A stretch of 64,000 nucleotides of DNA from Larkinella terrae (GCF_009668025.1 NZ_WJXZ01000011.1:1-64000); one strand, 5' to 3'; shown: positions 34,134-44,434, counted from the first letter of the stretch. The notes: generated by a model not told the origin, from the letters alone. Numbers and translations are program-made.

Positions 34134-34822
34134 CTATGCCGATACGCATCCTTGTTGCCGACGACCATTCCGTGGTGAGAAAGGGAATCCGGACGTTGCT
34201 GGAAGATGAAACCGATATTGAGATCGTGGGCGAAGCGCCCGACGGCGACGAAGCGATCGATCTGATTCCGGTCGTCAAACCGGACGTGCTGTTTCTGGAC
34301 ATTACGATGCCCAAAATGTCGGGTATTGAAGCCCTGCAGATCATCAACCAGCAGTATCCGAAAATCCGGATTTTAATGTTCAGCATGCACAACAACAAGG
34401 ATTACATCCTGAAATCGGTGAAATACGGCGCTGCGGGTTATTTGCAGAAAGACACTGATCGGGAAGAAATTCTGCGGGCCGTGCGGGCGATCAGTACCGG
34501 CGAATTCTATTACCCGCCGAGCGCGTCGTCGGTTATCATCCAGCACCTGATTGTGCCCCTGGTGGCGACGCAGAGCGAGCCGGTGAGCTATCATTCCGGC
34601 AAAAAATCGTCGATCTGGAACAAAGTCAGCTCGCGGGAAGCCCAGATTTTGACCTGTCTGACCGAAGGCATGAGCAGCCAGGAAATTGCTAAAAAGTTCG
34701 ACATCAGCACGAATACCGTGGCCAACCAGCGCGCCAGTATCCTGAAAAAAGTGGGCGTAAAAAATACCGTCGATCTGATTCGGCTGGCGCTGGAAGAGAA
34801 AAATAGCGGATCGAAAAAGTGA
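34130..34822 (+). CDS. NarL/FixJ-type response regulator
   Basis: This 230-residue regulator has a receiver domain with phospho-Asp57 (VLFLDITMP) and a LuxR-type helix-turn-helix (SSREAQILTCLTEGMSSQEIAKKFDISTNTVANQRASILKKVGV). It overlaps the kinase gene by four bases, so the two are one system. The AACTAT/ATAGTT half-sites before nirB, cobA and the channel operon are candidate targets. A weak 5-bp hairpin (34828-34840) follows the stop. Confidence 0.93.
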   Translation: MTMPIRILVADDHSVVRKGIRTLLEDETDIEIVGEAPDGDEAIDLIPVVKPDVLFLDITMPKMSGIEALQIINQQYPKIRILMFSMHNNKDYILKSVKYGAAGYLQKDTDREEILRAVRAISTGEFYYPPSASSVIIQHLIVPLVATQSEPVSYHSGKKSSIWNKVSSREAQILTCLTEGMSSQEIAKKFDISTNTVANQRASILKKVGVKNTVDLIRLALEEKNSGSKK

Positions 34823-34891
34823 GGCTGCCCGGCAACCGGGATTCTCGTCTGTTGCAATAAAAAAAAGCCGCTCCGGAAGGAGAAATCGCTC

Positions 34892-34899
34892 TAATTTCG
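34892..34899 (+). promoter_or_regulatory. Candidate -7 promoter box for the glycosidase cluster
   Basis: TAATTTCG differs from TAnnTTTG at one base and lies 41 bases before the ATG at 34940. Confidence 0.35.
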
Positions 34900-34939
34900 C
34901 TTCTTTCCGAAAGCTTTTGCACCGTAGCGGATTTCTTTA

Positions 34940-37789
34940 TTGCTCACATACATGACCCACTCAGCCGTTAGACGAGCTTTTGCGATTGCGATCCTGACGA
35001 TAGGCGGTTTCAAGCTGCACGCGCAATCTCTTTCCGTTGCGACTCTTCCCCCCTATTCCAGCGAAAATCTGCGCACGAAAACCGACTGGCTGATTTCACC
35101 AGCCGCCCGGAAATCGGCCGTTTATCAGACAAAAGAAGGATTTCTGGCCCTGAGTAACGGCCTGATTACCCGTTCGTTTTCGATCCAGACCAACGGCGCG
35201 ACGGTTGGGCTGGACAACCTGACGACGGGGGAAGCCCTGCTGCGGGCGGTTTCGCCGGAAGCGGTTCTCTGGATCAACGGACACGAAATCAAAGTCGGCG
35301 GTTTGACCGGCCAGCCCATCCAGAATTACCTGCTGGCAGACTGGACGAAGACGATGAAAGCCGATCCGTACAGCCTGAAACTGAAGAGCTACGCGGTTTC
35401 GCCGATCAAAAAACGGATGGAATGGAACCGCCGGACGACCTGGTCGACGCAGAAAACTGACTGGCCGCCGAAAGGGCTGGAAGTTACGTTCACCTACGGA
35501 ACCACGGACGAAATCATTCGGAACAACCACAACCGCCTGACGTCCGACGATCGGCGGGTTAAACTCCTGGACGATTCGTTCAGCAGTTTGTCGCCCGACT
35601 GGAAGGTGGTGGCGTCGCCCGGCAATCAGTCGGCGTCGTTTCGGAACGAGGGCAAACCGGGCGAGATCCAGATTCCGGCCAGCAGCACCCTGTTCGCCGA
35701 GCGGCCGCTGCCCGAAAAAACCGCTGTCGTCATTTGCAAACTCAATTCGGGCACCGATCAGAGTGTTTCCTACGGACCCGGCGTTGCGCTGACGTTTGCG
35801 GATCGATCCCCGATCAAGTTCTTTCTCTCGCCCGGAAATCAGCAATTCGGCCTGCAAAACGGCGATTCCGGCGAGTTTTTTGAAGGTTTCGACCCCGCCA
35901 AATCCTGGTATCTGCGGCTGGAACTGGCCCTGGGCAAACTGCTTTTATCGGTTTCGGAAGATGGCATTGGCTACAAACCGCTCCGCACACTCGACCTGAC
36001 TTCGGCACCGAACGGCATCCGGATCGGCAAAACCGATCAGAAAGGCGGCACGTCGGAACAAAATCCCCCCAAACCGGTGGGCCGGTGCCGGATCGAGCAA
36101 CTGACTCTGCTCGGCGGTCCGCAGAATCCGGGTGCCGACCTCGATTTTCTGAACGGGCTGGATGTCAAAGTCCACTATGAACTCTACGATGGCCTGCCGC
36201 TCCTCAGCAAGTGGGTGACGGTTGAAACGTCTTCCAGTGCCGGATTTATCCTGAATAATCTCAAAACCGAACACCTCGCCGTAACGGAAGCGGAAAGCGC
36301 GGTGGAAAGCAAAAAGCGCTGGGAGTTGCCGCCGATTTTTGCCCAGAGCGACTTTGCCTTTCAGTCGATGTCGCCCAACGCATCCGAAAATGCCTGCATC
36401 GAATGGCAGGAAGATGCGACGTACCGGACGCAGGTCAATTACAATCTGAAAACGCCCTCGGTGCTGGTTTGTCAGCCGCGCCAGGGCGTTGGGCAGAAGA
36501 TCGTTCGTGGGCAGCCGTTCGAGAGCATGCGGATGTGGGAATTGCTTTACGATTCCTGGGACCGCGAACGGCGCGGGCTGGCCCAGCGCAAAATGTACCG
36601 AACGATTGCGCCCTGGGTAACTGAAAATCCGATCATCATGCACATCCGGAGTTCGGCCGATGCGGACGTCAAAAAAGCCGTCGATCAGTGCGCGGAAGCC
36701 GGTTTTGAAATGGCGATTCTGACGTTTGGAAGCGGTTTTAACATCGAAGATTCGACCCGCCAAAACCGCCAGCGGATGAAGGCGCTAAAAGACTATGCGG
36801 CTTCGAAGGGCGTTGCGATTGGCGGTTACTCGCTGCTGGCGAGCCGGTCGATTGACGCGACGAACGACGTGGTGATGCCCAAACCGGGTATGACGCCGAC
36901 TTTCGGCCATTCGCCCTGTCTGGAGAGCGCCTGGGGGCAGCGGTATTTCGAGAATTTATACAGTTTTTACAAAGAAACCGGCATGGATTTGCTGGAACAC
37001 GACGGTTCGTATCCGGGCGATATCTGCGCTTCCACCGCGCATCCGGGCCACGCCGGACTGGAAGATTCGCAGTGGAAACAGTTTGTCCGCATCCGGGATT
37101 TTTACCGCTGGTGCCGCGCAAAAGGCATTTACCTGAACGTGCCCGACTGGTATTTTCTGGCGGGAAGCAGCAAAATTGCGATGGGCTACCGCGAAACGAA
37201 CTGGTCGCTGCCCCGTGAATACCAGGAAATTATCGAACGCCAGAACATTTACGACGGCACCTGGGAAAAAACGCCGTCGATGGGCTGGATGTTCGTGCCG
37301 CTGGTGGAATACCACGGCGGGGGGCCAGCCGCGACCATCGAACCGCTGAAGGATCATTTGCCGCATTATGAACAGCGAATGGCGAATCTGTTCGGTGCGG
37401 GCGTACAGGCCTGTTACCGCGGACCTCAGCTCTACGACGCGCCGGAAACAAAGGCCGTGGTGAAAAAATGGGTCAGTTTTTACAAGAAACACCGCCCGAT
37501 TCTGGATGCCGATCTCATTCACCTGCGCCGACCCGACGGGCGGGATTACGACGCCATTCTGCACGTCGATGCCGCCGGTCCGGAGAAAGGTCTGTTAATG
37601 GTGTATAATCCACTGAATGAACCCATTACCAGAACGCTGACGGTGGATCTGTATTATACCGGCCTGAAAAACCGGGTTTCGGTCAGCAGGCAGGACGGCG
37701 CTTTTGTGAGTCAAAATCTGGACGGAACCAAGCTCACGCTGACTGTTCGAATTCCCGCCAAAAGTCAAACCTGGTATGTTTTTCAATGA
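34940..37789 (+). CDS. GH36-like secreted alpha-galactosidase with a LamG-type insert
   Basis: This 949-residue protein has a signal peptide (ending LHAQ; a second start four codons on is possible). An N-terminal beta-sandwich domain is interrupted at about residues 210-400 by a concanavalin/LamG-like module (LLDDSFSSLSPDWKVV...RIEQLTLLG). The TIM barrel follows, with likely acidic centre residues Asp683 and Asp688 in MDLLEHDGSYPGD. The fold and order are GH36/GH27-clan-like, but the sequence is far from the classical enzymes and alpha-galactosidase is only the best guess. It starts a run of carbohydrate genes; only three bases separate it from the GH31 gene. Confidence 0.75.
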   Translation: MLTYMTHSAVRRAFAIAILTIGGFKLHAQSLSVATLPPYSSENLRTKTDWLISPAARKSAVYQTKEGFLALSNGLITRSFSIQTNGATVGLDNLTTGEALLRAVSPEAVLWINGHEIKVGGLTGQPIQNYLLADWTKTMKADPYSLKLKSYAVSPIKKRMEWNRRTTWSTQKTDWPPKGLEVTFTYGTTDEIIRNNHNRLTSDDRRVKLLDDSFSSLSPDWKVVASPGNQSASFRNEGKPGEIQIPASSTLFAERPLPEKTAVVICKLNSGTDQSVSYGPGVALTFADRSPIKFFLSPGNQQFGLQNGDSGEFFEGFDPAKSWYLRLELALGKLLLSVSEDGIGYKPLRTLDLTSAPNGIRIGKTDQKGGTSEQNPPKPVGRCRIEQLTLLGGPQNPGADLDFLNGLDVKVHYELYDGLPLLSKWVTVETSSSAGFILNNLKTEHLAVTEAESAVESKKRWELPPIFAQSDFAFQSMSPNASENACIEWQEDATYRTQVNYNLKTPSVLVCQPRQGVGQKIVRGQPFESMRMWELLYDSWDRERRGLAQRKMYRTIAPWVTENPIIMHIRSSADADVKKAVDQCAEAGFEMAILTFGSGFNIEDSTRQNRQRMKALKDYAASKGVAIGGYSLLASRSIDATNDVVMPKPGMTPTFGHSPCLESAWGQRYFENLYSFYKETGMDLLEHDGSYPGDICASTAHPGHAGLEDSQWKQFVRIRDFYRWCRAKGIYLNVPDWYFLAGSSKIAMGYRETNWSLPREYQEIIERQNIYDGTWEKTPSMGWMFVPLVEYHGGGPAATIEPLKDHLPHYEQRMANLFGAGVQACYRGPQLYDAPETKAVVKKWVSFYKKHRPILDADLIHLRRPDGRDYDAILHVDAAGPEKGLLMVYNPLNEPITRTLTVDLYYTGLKNRVSVSRQDGAFVSQNLDGTKLTLTVRIPAKSQTWYVFQ

Positions 37790-37792
37790 GTT

Positions 37793-39949
37793 ATGAGCAA
37801 ATTCTCCTTTTTAACGATCGGTTCCCTGGCGGTTTTTCTGTTCATTTCGGGTAGCGGTTTTGCGCAGCAGGCGGTTTTTCAGTGGCAGCCCGTTGCGCCG
37901 GGCGTGTGGAAATCCGTAGTGGGCAGTTCCGACGGGATAACTCCTTTGGGCGTAGCGGAGGTAAAACCGCGTCTGGAAGGTCTTCAGAAACTGGGCGACA
38001 TTTCGTTTCCGGCGGTTCTGGCCGAAAGCGTTTACGAAAAAACCGACGGAAAAACCTATTTGCGGTTTCCGCTCCAACAAGGCGAACAACTCTTCGGGCT
38101 TGGACTCAACTTCAAAACCGTGCAGCAACGGGGCACGATCAAAACGCTGCACGTCGATCATTACAACGGCAAAGACAACGGCCGGACGCACGCGCCGGTT
38201 CCCCTCTACGTCTCCAGCCTGGGCTACGGCGTGCTGATCAATTCGGCGCGCTACATCACGGTTTATGCCGGTTCGGGCGTGTTGGCGGAGGGGAAAAATG
38301 CGCCCCCCGAAATGAACCGCAACACCCAGCGCAACTGGAATCCGCAGCCGTACTCCGATGCCGTGGAGATGGTGGTTCCGGCCGCCGGGACGGAGGTTTA
38401 CGTGTTCGCGGGTCGCAACGCGATGGAGGTGATGCAGCGCTACAATCTCTATTGCGGAGGAGGTACGCTGCCGCCCAAATGGGGGCTGGGTTTTACGCAC
38501 CGGACACCAACCCTGTTTACCGACGAACAAATCCTGAAAGAAGTCGCAGAGTTTGAAGCCAAAGGCTATCCGCTGAGTTTTGTGGGGCTGGAACCGGGCT
38601 GGCAGTCGCATTCGTATCCGAACAGCTTCGTCTGGGACAGCACCCGCTTTCCGCAGCCCGCGCGGTTTCTGGCGCAGCTGGCGCAGAAAAATATTCGTTC
38701 CAATCTGTGGATCAACCCGTATGTTTCGTCGCATTCGCCCATTTTTAAGGACGTCTTGCCGTATACCGGCTCGCACACGGTTTGGGTGGGCCGCGTGCCG
38801 GATTTCAATACCGCACCCGCCCGCCGGTTGTACAAGGAGTTGTTCGCGAAGCAGCACCTGACCATCGGCGTTTCGGGGTATAAAGTGGATGAAGTCGACG
38901 GCTACGATCACTGGCTCTGGCCGGATGTCGCCAAATTTCCGTCCGGCATCGGCGCGGAGCAGATGCGGCAGATTTACGGCCTGCAATTCCAGAAAATGAC
39001 CGACAACTGGTTTCGGGAACAGAACCAGCGAACGTACGGGCTGGTGCGGGGCTCGAACGCCGGGTCGCCCGCGCTGCCGTACGTGATTTACAACGATTAT
39101 TACGATCACCGCGATTTCATTACGGCCTTGTGTACCAGCAGTTTTGCGGGTGTTTTATGGACACCGGAAGCCCGTTCGTCCAAAACCTCGGAAGAGTGGC
39201 TGCGCCGGATGCAGACGGTCTGCTTTTCCCCGATGGCAATGCTGAATGCCTGGGCCGACGGCACCAAACCCTGGACGTTTCCCGATGTGGCGGAGGAAGT
39301 GAAGGCGGTGATGCTGCTGCGGATGCAACTCTTGCCGTATCTCTACACGACGTTTGCGCAATATCATTTTGAGGGAAAACCGCCCATCCGGGCGATGAAT
39401 CTGGTCGACGGTTTTTCGTTCGACGACAAGGCGACTGCCGGGCAACTGAATTCCACCGAAAATCCGTACGCGATGGCGGTAAAAAAAGACATCAAAGACC
39501 AGTTTATGGTCGGTGATTACCTGCTGGTAGCGCCCCTGTTTGCGGGCGAAACGAGTCGAAAAGTGGTGTTGCCCCGCGGAAAATGGTACGACTTTTACAC
39601 CGGAAAACCGGTCGGCGAAAGCGAAGTGATTGAGATCACCCCGGGACTTTCAAAAATACCGGTATTTGTGAAGGAAGGCGGTATTATTCCGATGATTCCA
39701 CCGGTTTTGCACACGCCGACGGAAACAGAAAAGCTGCCGCTGACAGTGCGGTTTTACGGAAAAACGGAAGCGACCGCAACGTTGTACGACGACGACGGCA
39801 AAACCTTCGATTACGATCGCGGAAAATTGACGTGGACAAAACTGGAAGTTAAAAAGAATAAAAAAGGCGAACTGACCGGCAGTTGGACCGCCCCCAAAGA
39901 CCCCGGTTTTCACTACACGACCATTTCCTGGCAATTCATGACGCCCTGA
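37793..39949 (+). CDS. GH31-family alpha-glycosidase
   Basis: This 718-residue secreted enzyme (signal ending GFAQ) has a GH31 layout: N-terminal sandwich (LRFPLQQGEQLFGLGLNF), TIM barrel (GGGTLPPKWGLGFTHRTPT) and C-terminal beta domains (LLVAPLFAGETSRKVVLPRGKWYDFYTGKPV). The expected nucleophile is Asp366 in YKVDEVDG. The acid/base is likely an Asp in YNDYYDHRDF. Substrate (alpha-xylose, glucose or galactose) cannot be set by eye. It directly follows the GH36-like gene, so both probably act on one glycan. Confidence 0.88.
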   Translation: MSKFSFLTIGSLAVFLFISGSGFAQQAVFQWQPVAPGVWKSVVGSSDGITPLGVAEVKPRLEGLQKLGDISFPAVLAESVYEKTDGKTYLRFPLQQGEQLFGLGLNFKTVQQRGTIKTLHVDHYNGKDNGRTHAPVPLYVSSLGYGVLINSARYITVYAGSGVLAEGKNAPPEMNRNTQRNWNPQPYSDAVEMVVPAAGTEVYVFAGRNAMEVMQRYNLYCGGGTLPPKWGLGFTHRTPTLFTDEQILKEVAEFEAKGYPLSFVGLEPGWQSHSYPNSFVWDSTRFPQPARFLAQLAQKNIRSNLWINPYVSSHSPIFKDVLPYTGSHTVWVGRVPDFNTAPARRLYKELFAKQHLTIGVSGYKVDEVDGYDHWLWPDVAKFPSGIGAEQMRQIYGLQFQKMTDNWFREQNQRTYGLVRGSNAGSPALPYVIYNDYYDHRDFITALCTSSFAGVLWTPEARSSKTSEEWLRRMQTVCFSPMAMLNAWADGTKPWTFPDVAEEVKAVMLLRMQLLPYLYTTFAQYHFEGKPPIRAMNLVDGFSFDDKATAGQLNSTENPYAMAVKKDIKDQFMVGDYLLVAPLFAGETSRKVVLPRGKWYDFYTGKPVGESEVIEITPGLSKIPVFVKEGGIIPMIPPVLHTPTETEKLPLTVRFYGKTEATATLYDDDGKTFDYDRGKLTWTKLEVKKNKKGELTGSWTAPKDPGFHYTTISWQFMTP

Positions 39950-39990
39950 CGTACCCTTTTTACGAATACTGAGCCCTTAAAACCTGAGTT

Positions 39991-41400
39991 ATGCGCTTCT
40001 TACTCCTTCTTTTCCTCCTGCTTTCCCTGCCCGGTTTTTCCCAGCCGAAAGTCCGGATTGCCTGCGTCGGCAACAGCATCACGCACGGAACCGTACTGCC
40101 CGAACGGGAGAAGAACAGCTATCCCGCCCAACTGGCGGTTTTATTAGGCGAAAAGTATGAGGTTAAAAACTTCGGAAAGAGCGGGGCGACGTTATTGCGC
40201 AAGGGCAATCTGCCTTACTGGACCAGCACCGAATACCGGCAGGCGCTTGATTTTCAGCCCGATTGGGTGTTTATCAAGCTGGGCACCAACGATAGCAAAC
40301 CGATGAACCGGGTTTATCTGAAAGAGTACGAACAGGATTACAAAGACCTGATTGCTTCGTTTCAGCAATTGCCAAACAGGCCGCGGGTGGTTTTGCTAAC
40401 GCCGGTACCGGTTTTTTCCACAGATTCCACCGGAATTACGGCCAGCGCAGTGGAAAAACAAATCATTCCCGCTGTGCGGCAGGTAACTTACGAAACCGGT
40501 TGTGAGGTGATCAATCTGTATAATTTATTTCTGGATGCACCGGAACTGGTGCCCGACAAGGTTCACCCGAATGTCGAAGGAACCGCCCGCATAGCCCGGC
40601 GGATCAGCGAGTTTATCAGCCGGAAGGAAGAAACCGGTTTTGATTTAATCAAAAACGCGAACCTGACGACGCAGCGGTTTAATTTCTACGGTTTTCAGGG
40701 GCACGATTTTACGTTTCAGGGCCATAATGCCAAGATTGTAACGCCGAAACGGGCGGCTCCCGGCCATCCTTGGATCTGGCGCGCCCGGTTTTGGGGCCAC
40801 GAACCCCAAACGGACATCGCCCTGCTGGAGCGCGGTTTTCACGTCGTGTATTGCGACGTGGCCGAGTTGTTCGGGAATGACGAAGCCATCGCGACCTGGG
40901 ATGCTTATTACAAGCTGTTGACCAAAGCCGGGCTGGCGCCGAAGTCGGCGATGGAAGGCATGAGTCGCGGGGGCGTGTATATTTATCGCTGGGCCGTCCG
41001 GTATCCCGATCGCGTGGCGGCCATTTACGCCGATGCGCCCGTTCTCGACCTGAAAAGCTGGCCGGGCGGGAAAGGCAAAGGGTCGGGCGGACCGAAAGAC
41101 TGGGAAACGTTTAAAAAGGATTTCAACCTGAAAACCGAAGAAGAAGCTCTGGCATTCAGAGGAAATCCCATCGATTTGACCAGCGAGATTGTCAAAGCCG
41201 GTTTTCCGCTGCTACACGTCGTCGGCGACGCGGACGAAGCCGTGCCGGTGGACGAAAATACCAATCCGTTCGAGCAGAAAATCAAAGCCGCCGGTGGGCA
41301 GATTCAGGTGATTCATAAGCCGCTGATCGGCCACCATCCGCATAGTTTGCCCAACCCACAACCCATTGTCGATTTTATTCTGAAAGCGACCGGTTTTTAA
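39991..41400 (+). CDS. Two-domain secreted esterase: SGNH plus alpha/beta hydrolase
   Basis: This 469-residue protein has a signal peptide and two separate hydrolase domains. Residues 20-215 are an SGNH esterase: Ser29 in VGNSITHG, GTNDSK, and the Asp-x-x-His pair DKVHPN. Residues 220-469 are an alpha/beta hydrolase with nucleophile Ser in GMSRGG, an acidic residue in DADEAVPVDENT and His in HHPHSL. Such pairs often remove acetyl or other esters from plant polysaccharides; that role is inferred from the GH36-like/GH31 operon in which it is third. Confidence 0.85.
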   Translation: MRFLLLLFLLLSLPGFSQPKVRIACVGNSITHGTVLPEREKNSYPAQLAVLLGEKYEVKNFGKSGATLLRKGNLPYWTSTEYRQALDFQPDWVFIKLGTNDSKPMNRVYLKEYEQDYKDLIASFQQLPNRPRVVLLTPVPVFSTDSTGITASAVEKQIIPAVRQVTYETGCEVINLYNLFLDAPELVPDKVHPNVEGTARIARRISEFISRKEETGFDLIKNANLTTQRFNFYGFQGHDFTFQGHNAKIVTPKRAAPGHPWIWRARFWGHEPQTDIALLERGFHVVYCDVAELFGNDEAIATWDAYYKLLTKAGLAPKSAMEGMSRGGVYIYRWAVRYPDRVAAIYADAPVLDLKSWPGGKGKGSGGPKDWETFKKDFNLKTEEEALAFRGNPIDLTSEIVKAGFPLLHVVGDADEAVPVDENTNPFEQKIKAAGGQIQVIHKPLIGHHPHSLPNPQPIVDFILKATGF

Positions 41401-41460
41401 AAATCCGGCAACAAAGCCGTTTAGTTAGTTGAGCCACAAGGCCTTATTGGCATTGTCCTG

Positions 41461-41691
41461 TTAGTTCCGGTCCAGTTCTTCCAGAACGGCTTTGGCGAAA
41501 GCTACTTTGTCGGATTTCCGGTATTGCTCGATGTACTGGCTTTTGGAAGGCGGATAAAAATCCTGATTGATTTGCTGGCACGCGCCCCACAAATCCGGGT
41601 TCAACTTGATTTTGTACTGGCGGATGGGGGTATCTGCGCCAAACCAGAGATTGATGATGTTGTTAACGGTTGGTTTAAGAACGACACTCAT
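41461..41691 (-). CDS. Small protein of unknown function
   Basis: This 76-residue soluble protein (begins MSVVLKPTVNNI, ends AKAVLEELDRN) is not recognised. It is rich in charged and aromatic residues and has normal codon usage. A promoter-like CGAAGATA (minus TATCTTCG, one mismatch) lies at 41728-41735. It points against the esterase gene. Confidence 0.6.
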   Translation of the reverse strand: MSVVLKPTVNNIINLWFGADTPIRQYKIKLNPDLWGACQQINQDFYPPSKSQYIEQYRKSDKVAFAKAVLEELDRN

Positions 41692-42223
41692 GATGATTTT
41701 TGCGGGAGCTGTTTAATGTTCGTGGTTCGAAGATAGACTTCGGAGCGATACGATGTTAACTAATTATGTGTCAGTGGTTGAAATGGCGGTTTAAGCCGAT
41801 GAAATACGCGTATGAGACGATTTGATACCTCAAAAATGGAGCCATACTTTAATGTATGTAACGCAGACTTCGGTTTCCTGTTCTGGTTACGGAGCTAAAT
41901 TGTTCTGTTTTTATTTTACGGTCAAAATCGTTTCAGTGTTTCTCCCATTGACAAGACTCCTGGTAACGCGGACCATGCATTTTTTTAGTCGCATTATAGT
42001 TCCATTGTAACCCATATGCCTTTATCGACAACGAATCTTCTGCTTTAGGTACCCAATCGGCGACAATAGTTACGTGTCGCCAGAAAGAAGCGGATTTCCA
42101 TTTTAATTCAAACCGCTAATACGTACTTTCGGACGGGCATTTTGGTAGCGTGATTGCCGATGTTCAAAAACCGCTGTCGACCACCCGAAGACGTGGGTCT
42201 CCTAAGCCTTTAAAAATTAAAGA
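41692..42223. other. Gene-free region before the quinoprotein gene
   Basis: About 530 bases without a supported gene on either strand; base content is more A/T-rich than the neighbours and stop codons are frequent. A -7-like TACTTTCG at 42124-42131 may serve the quinoprotein gene (93 bases before its ATG). Nothing else stands out. Confidence 0.5.
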
Positions 42224-44431
42224 ATGAACTCTTTTAAAAAACCGCTCACCACAACTGCGCAAAAGCTGGTTGTGTCCGGGCTGGTTCTGGGAAGTTGCCT
42301 GCTCTATGGCATGGAAAATCGGAATACCGCACCAGATACCGGAAAAGACTGGCCCAATTACGGCGGCAACAAAGCCGGAAACCGGTATTCGCCCCTGAGC
42401 CAGATCAACACGGAGAATGTCAAAAATTTGCAGGTGGCCTGGATGTATGATGCGTCCGAAAAACCGGACCCCAACGCCCCCGGTCGGCGGGGCGGGCGGG
42501 CCATCCAGTGTCAGCCGATTGTGGTCCACGGCATCCTCTACGGCACCACGCCCGACCTGAATCTTTTTGCGCTCAGGGCCGGAACGGGCGAACAACTCTG
42601 GAAATTTGAACCATCGAAAAACGACCGGCGGAATTCAAACCGGGGCGTGATGTACTGGGAAAACGGAACGGATAAACGCATTTTGTACACCGTCGGCTCA
42701 AGCCTGTACGCCGTAAATGCCGAAACCGGTCAGATTGTGAGCAATTTCGGAACCGACGGAAAAGTCGATCTGCACGAAGGGCTCCAGACCAATATGGACC
42801 ACGACGTGAGCAAATTGTCGGTAACGGCCACCTCACCCGGCATCATTTACCGGAACACGGTGGTGATGGGTTCGAGCGTGTCCGAGTCCGGCGATGCGGC
42901 TCCCGGCCACATCCGGGCGTTCGACGTGCTTACCGGTAAACTGAAGTGGGTTTTTCATACCATTCCGCAGCCGGGCGAAGTTGGCTATGACACCTGGCCG
43001 AAAGATGCCTACAAAAAAATCGGCGCGGTAAACAACTGGAGCGGCATGGTACTCGATGAAAACCGGGGCGTCGTGTATTTCGGCACCGGTTCGCCCGCGT
43101 CCGATTTCTACGGGGGCGATCGCAAAGGGGCCAATTTATTCGCCAACTGCATCATGGCGCTGGAGGCCGAAACCGGTAAAATGAAGTGGTATTACCAGAC
43201 AATCCACCACGATTTGTGGGATCGCGATCATCCCTGTCCGCCCAATCTGATCACGCTGAAACGCAACGGAAAAACCGTTGATGCGGTGGTTCAGGCCACG
43301 AAAGACGGAATGGTGTACGTCCTGGATCGTGACAAGGGTACGTCGCTGTTTCCGGTGGAAGAACGCAAGGTTCCGACGAACGGTTTGCCCGGCGAGTCGC
43401 CCTATCCGACGCAGAAATACCCGACCAAACCGCTGCCGCTTTCCCGGCAGGTTTATACCGAAGCCGATCTGACCAACATTTCGCCGGAAGCGCGTGCGTT
43501 TGTGAAAGAGCGGTTTCTGAAAATCAAAACCGACCACAAATTTGCGCCACCCAACACTACCGGAACCCTGCTTTTTGGCTACAGCGGGGGCGCCGAATGG
43601 GGCGGTAACTCCATCGACCCGGGCGGGGTTCTGTACCAGAATGTCAACGAAGAACCCTGGGAATTGATCATGGCAGAGCGGGCGGGACTGAACGCCCAGA
43701 AAAACCCGGTGACGGCGGGCAATGCGCTTTACACCGCCAACTGTTCGGCCTGCCACGGGCAGGATCGGAAAGGAAGCGGACCGGAGTTGCCGAGCCTGAT
43801 CGACATTGGTAAAAAACGGTCGGCGGACGACATCAAAAATCTATTGAAAACCGGTAGCGGCCGCATGCCATCGTTCCAGCATTTGTCTGATAAAGACCGC
43901 GACGCGATTGTCAATTTCATCCTGAATAAAGAAACCGGTCCGGCCAATGTGGCCAGCGCGCCGAATTCCTCCGCAACTCCGGCCAGTAAAGATGGTTTTC
44001 CGTACGTTCCGGCCTACGTGAGTAAAGTATGGCAGCGGTTTACGGATCAGGACGGTTATCCCGGCATCAAACCTCCCTGGGGCACGCTGAATGCCATCGA
44101 CTTAAATACCGGGGAATACCTCTGGCGGGTTCCCCTGGGCGAATATCCCGAACTGACCAAAAAAGGCATTCCGATTACCGGCACCGACAGTTACGGCGGC
44201 CCACTCTCAACGGCGGGCGGTCTGGTGTTTATTGCCGGAACGAAAGACGAACGCATTCGGGCTTTCGATAAAAAAACCGGAAAGATTGTCTGGGAATACC
44301 AGCTTCCGGCGGGCGGTTTTGCCACGCCGATCACCTACGAAATCGACGGAAAGCAGTACGTTGTGATTGCCGCCGGTGGAGGCCGGGGTCAAAAAATAGG
44401 AGGAAACTACATTGCTTTTGCGTTGAAATGA
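42224..44431 (+). CDS. PQQ-dependent quinoprotein with an internal cytochrome c domain
   Basis: This 735-residue exported dehydrogenase (signal peptide or lipobox ...VLGSC) is a PQQ propeller: DWPNYGGNKAGNRYSPLSQINTENV near the start and repeated VVFGTGS/ALEAETGK blade motifs, ending VVIAAGGGRGQ. A cytochrome c domain is inserted between blades, with Cys507-x-x-Cys510-His511 (CSACH), instead of being at an end. Related proteins oxidise sugars or alcohols such as glucose or quinate in the periplasm. Substrate is unknown; the next gene hints at sugar acids. Confidence 0.88.
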   Translation: MNSFKKPLTTTAQKLVVSGLVLGSCLLYGMENRNTAPDTGKDWPNYGGNKAGNRYSPLSQINTENVKNLQVAWMYDASEKPDPNAPGRRGGRAIQCQPIVVHGILYGTTPDLNLFALRAGTGEQLWKFEPSKNDRRNSNRGVMYWENGTDKRILYTVGSSLYAVNAETGQIVSNFGTDGKVDLHEGLQTNMDHDVSKLSVTATSPGIIYRNTVVMGSSVSESGDAAPGHIRAFDVLTGKLKWVFHTIPQPGEVGYDTWPKDAYKKIGAVNNWSGMVLDENRGVVYFGTGSPASDFYGGDRKGANLFANCIMALEAETGKMKWYYQTIHHDLWDRDHPCPPNLITLKRNGKTVDAVVQATKDGMVYVLDRDKGTSLFPVEERKVPTNGLPGESPYPTQKYPTKPLPLSRQVYTEADLTNISPEARAFVKERFLKIKTDHKFAPPNTTGTLLFGYSGGAEWGGNSIDPGGVLYQNVNEEPWELIMAERAGLNAQKNPVTAGNALYTANCSACHGQDRKGSGPELPSLIDIGKKRSADDIKNLLKTGSGRMPSFQHLSDKDRDAIVNFILNKETGPANVASAPNSSATPASKDGFPYVPAYVSKVWQRFTDQDGYPGIKPPWGTLNAIDLNTGEYLWRVPLGEYPELTKKGIPITGTDSYGGPLSTAGGLVFIAGTKDERIRAFDKKTGKIVWEYQLPAGGFATPITYEIDGKQYVVIAAGGGRGQKIGGNYIAFALK

Positions 44432-44434
44432 GTT

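Noticed and set aside
41822-42010. 62-codon plus-strand frame
   Set aside because: Composition is not protein-like, there is no ribosome site or family, and it lies in an A/T-rich stretch.
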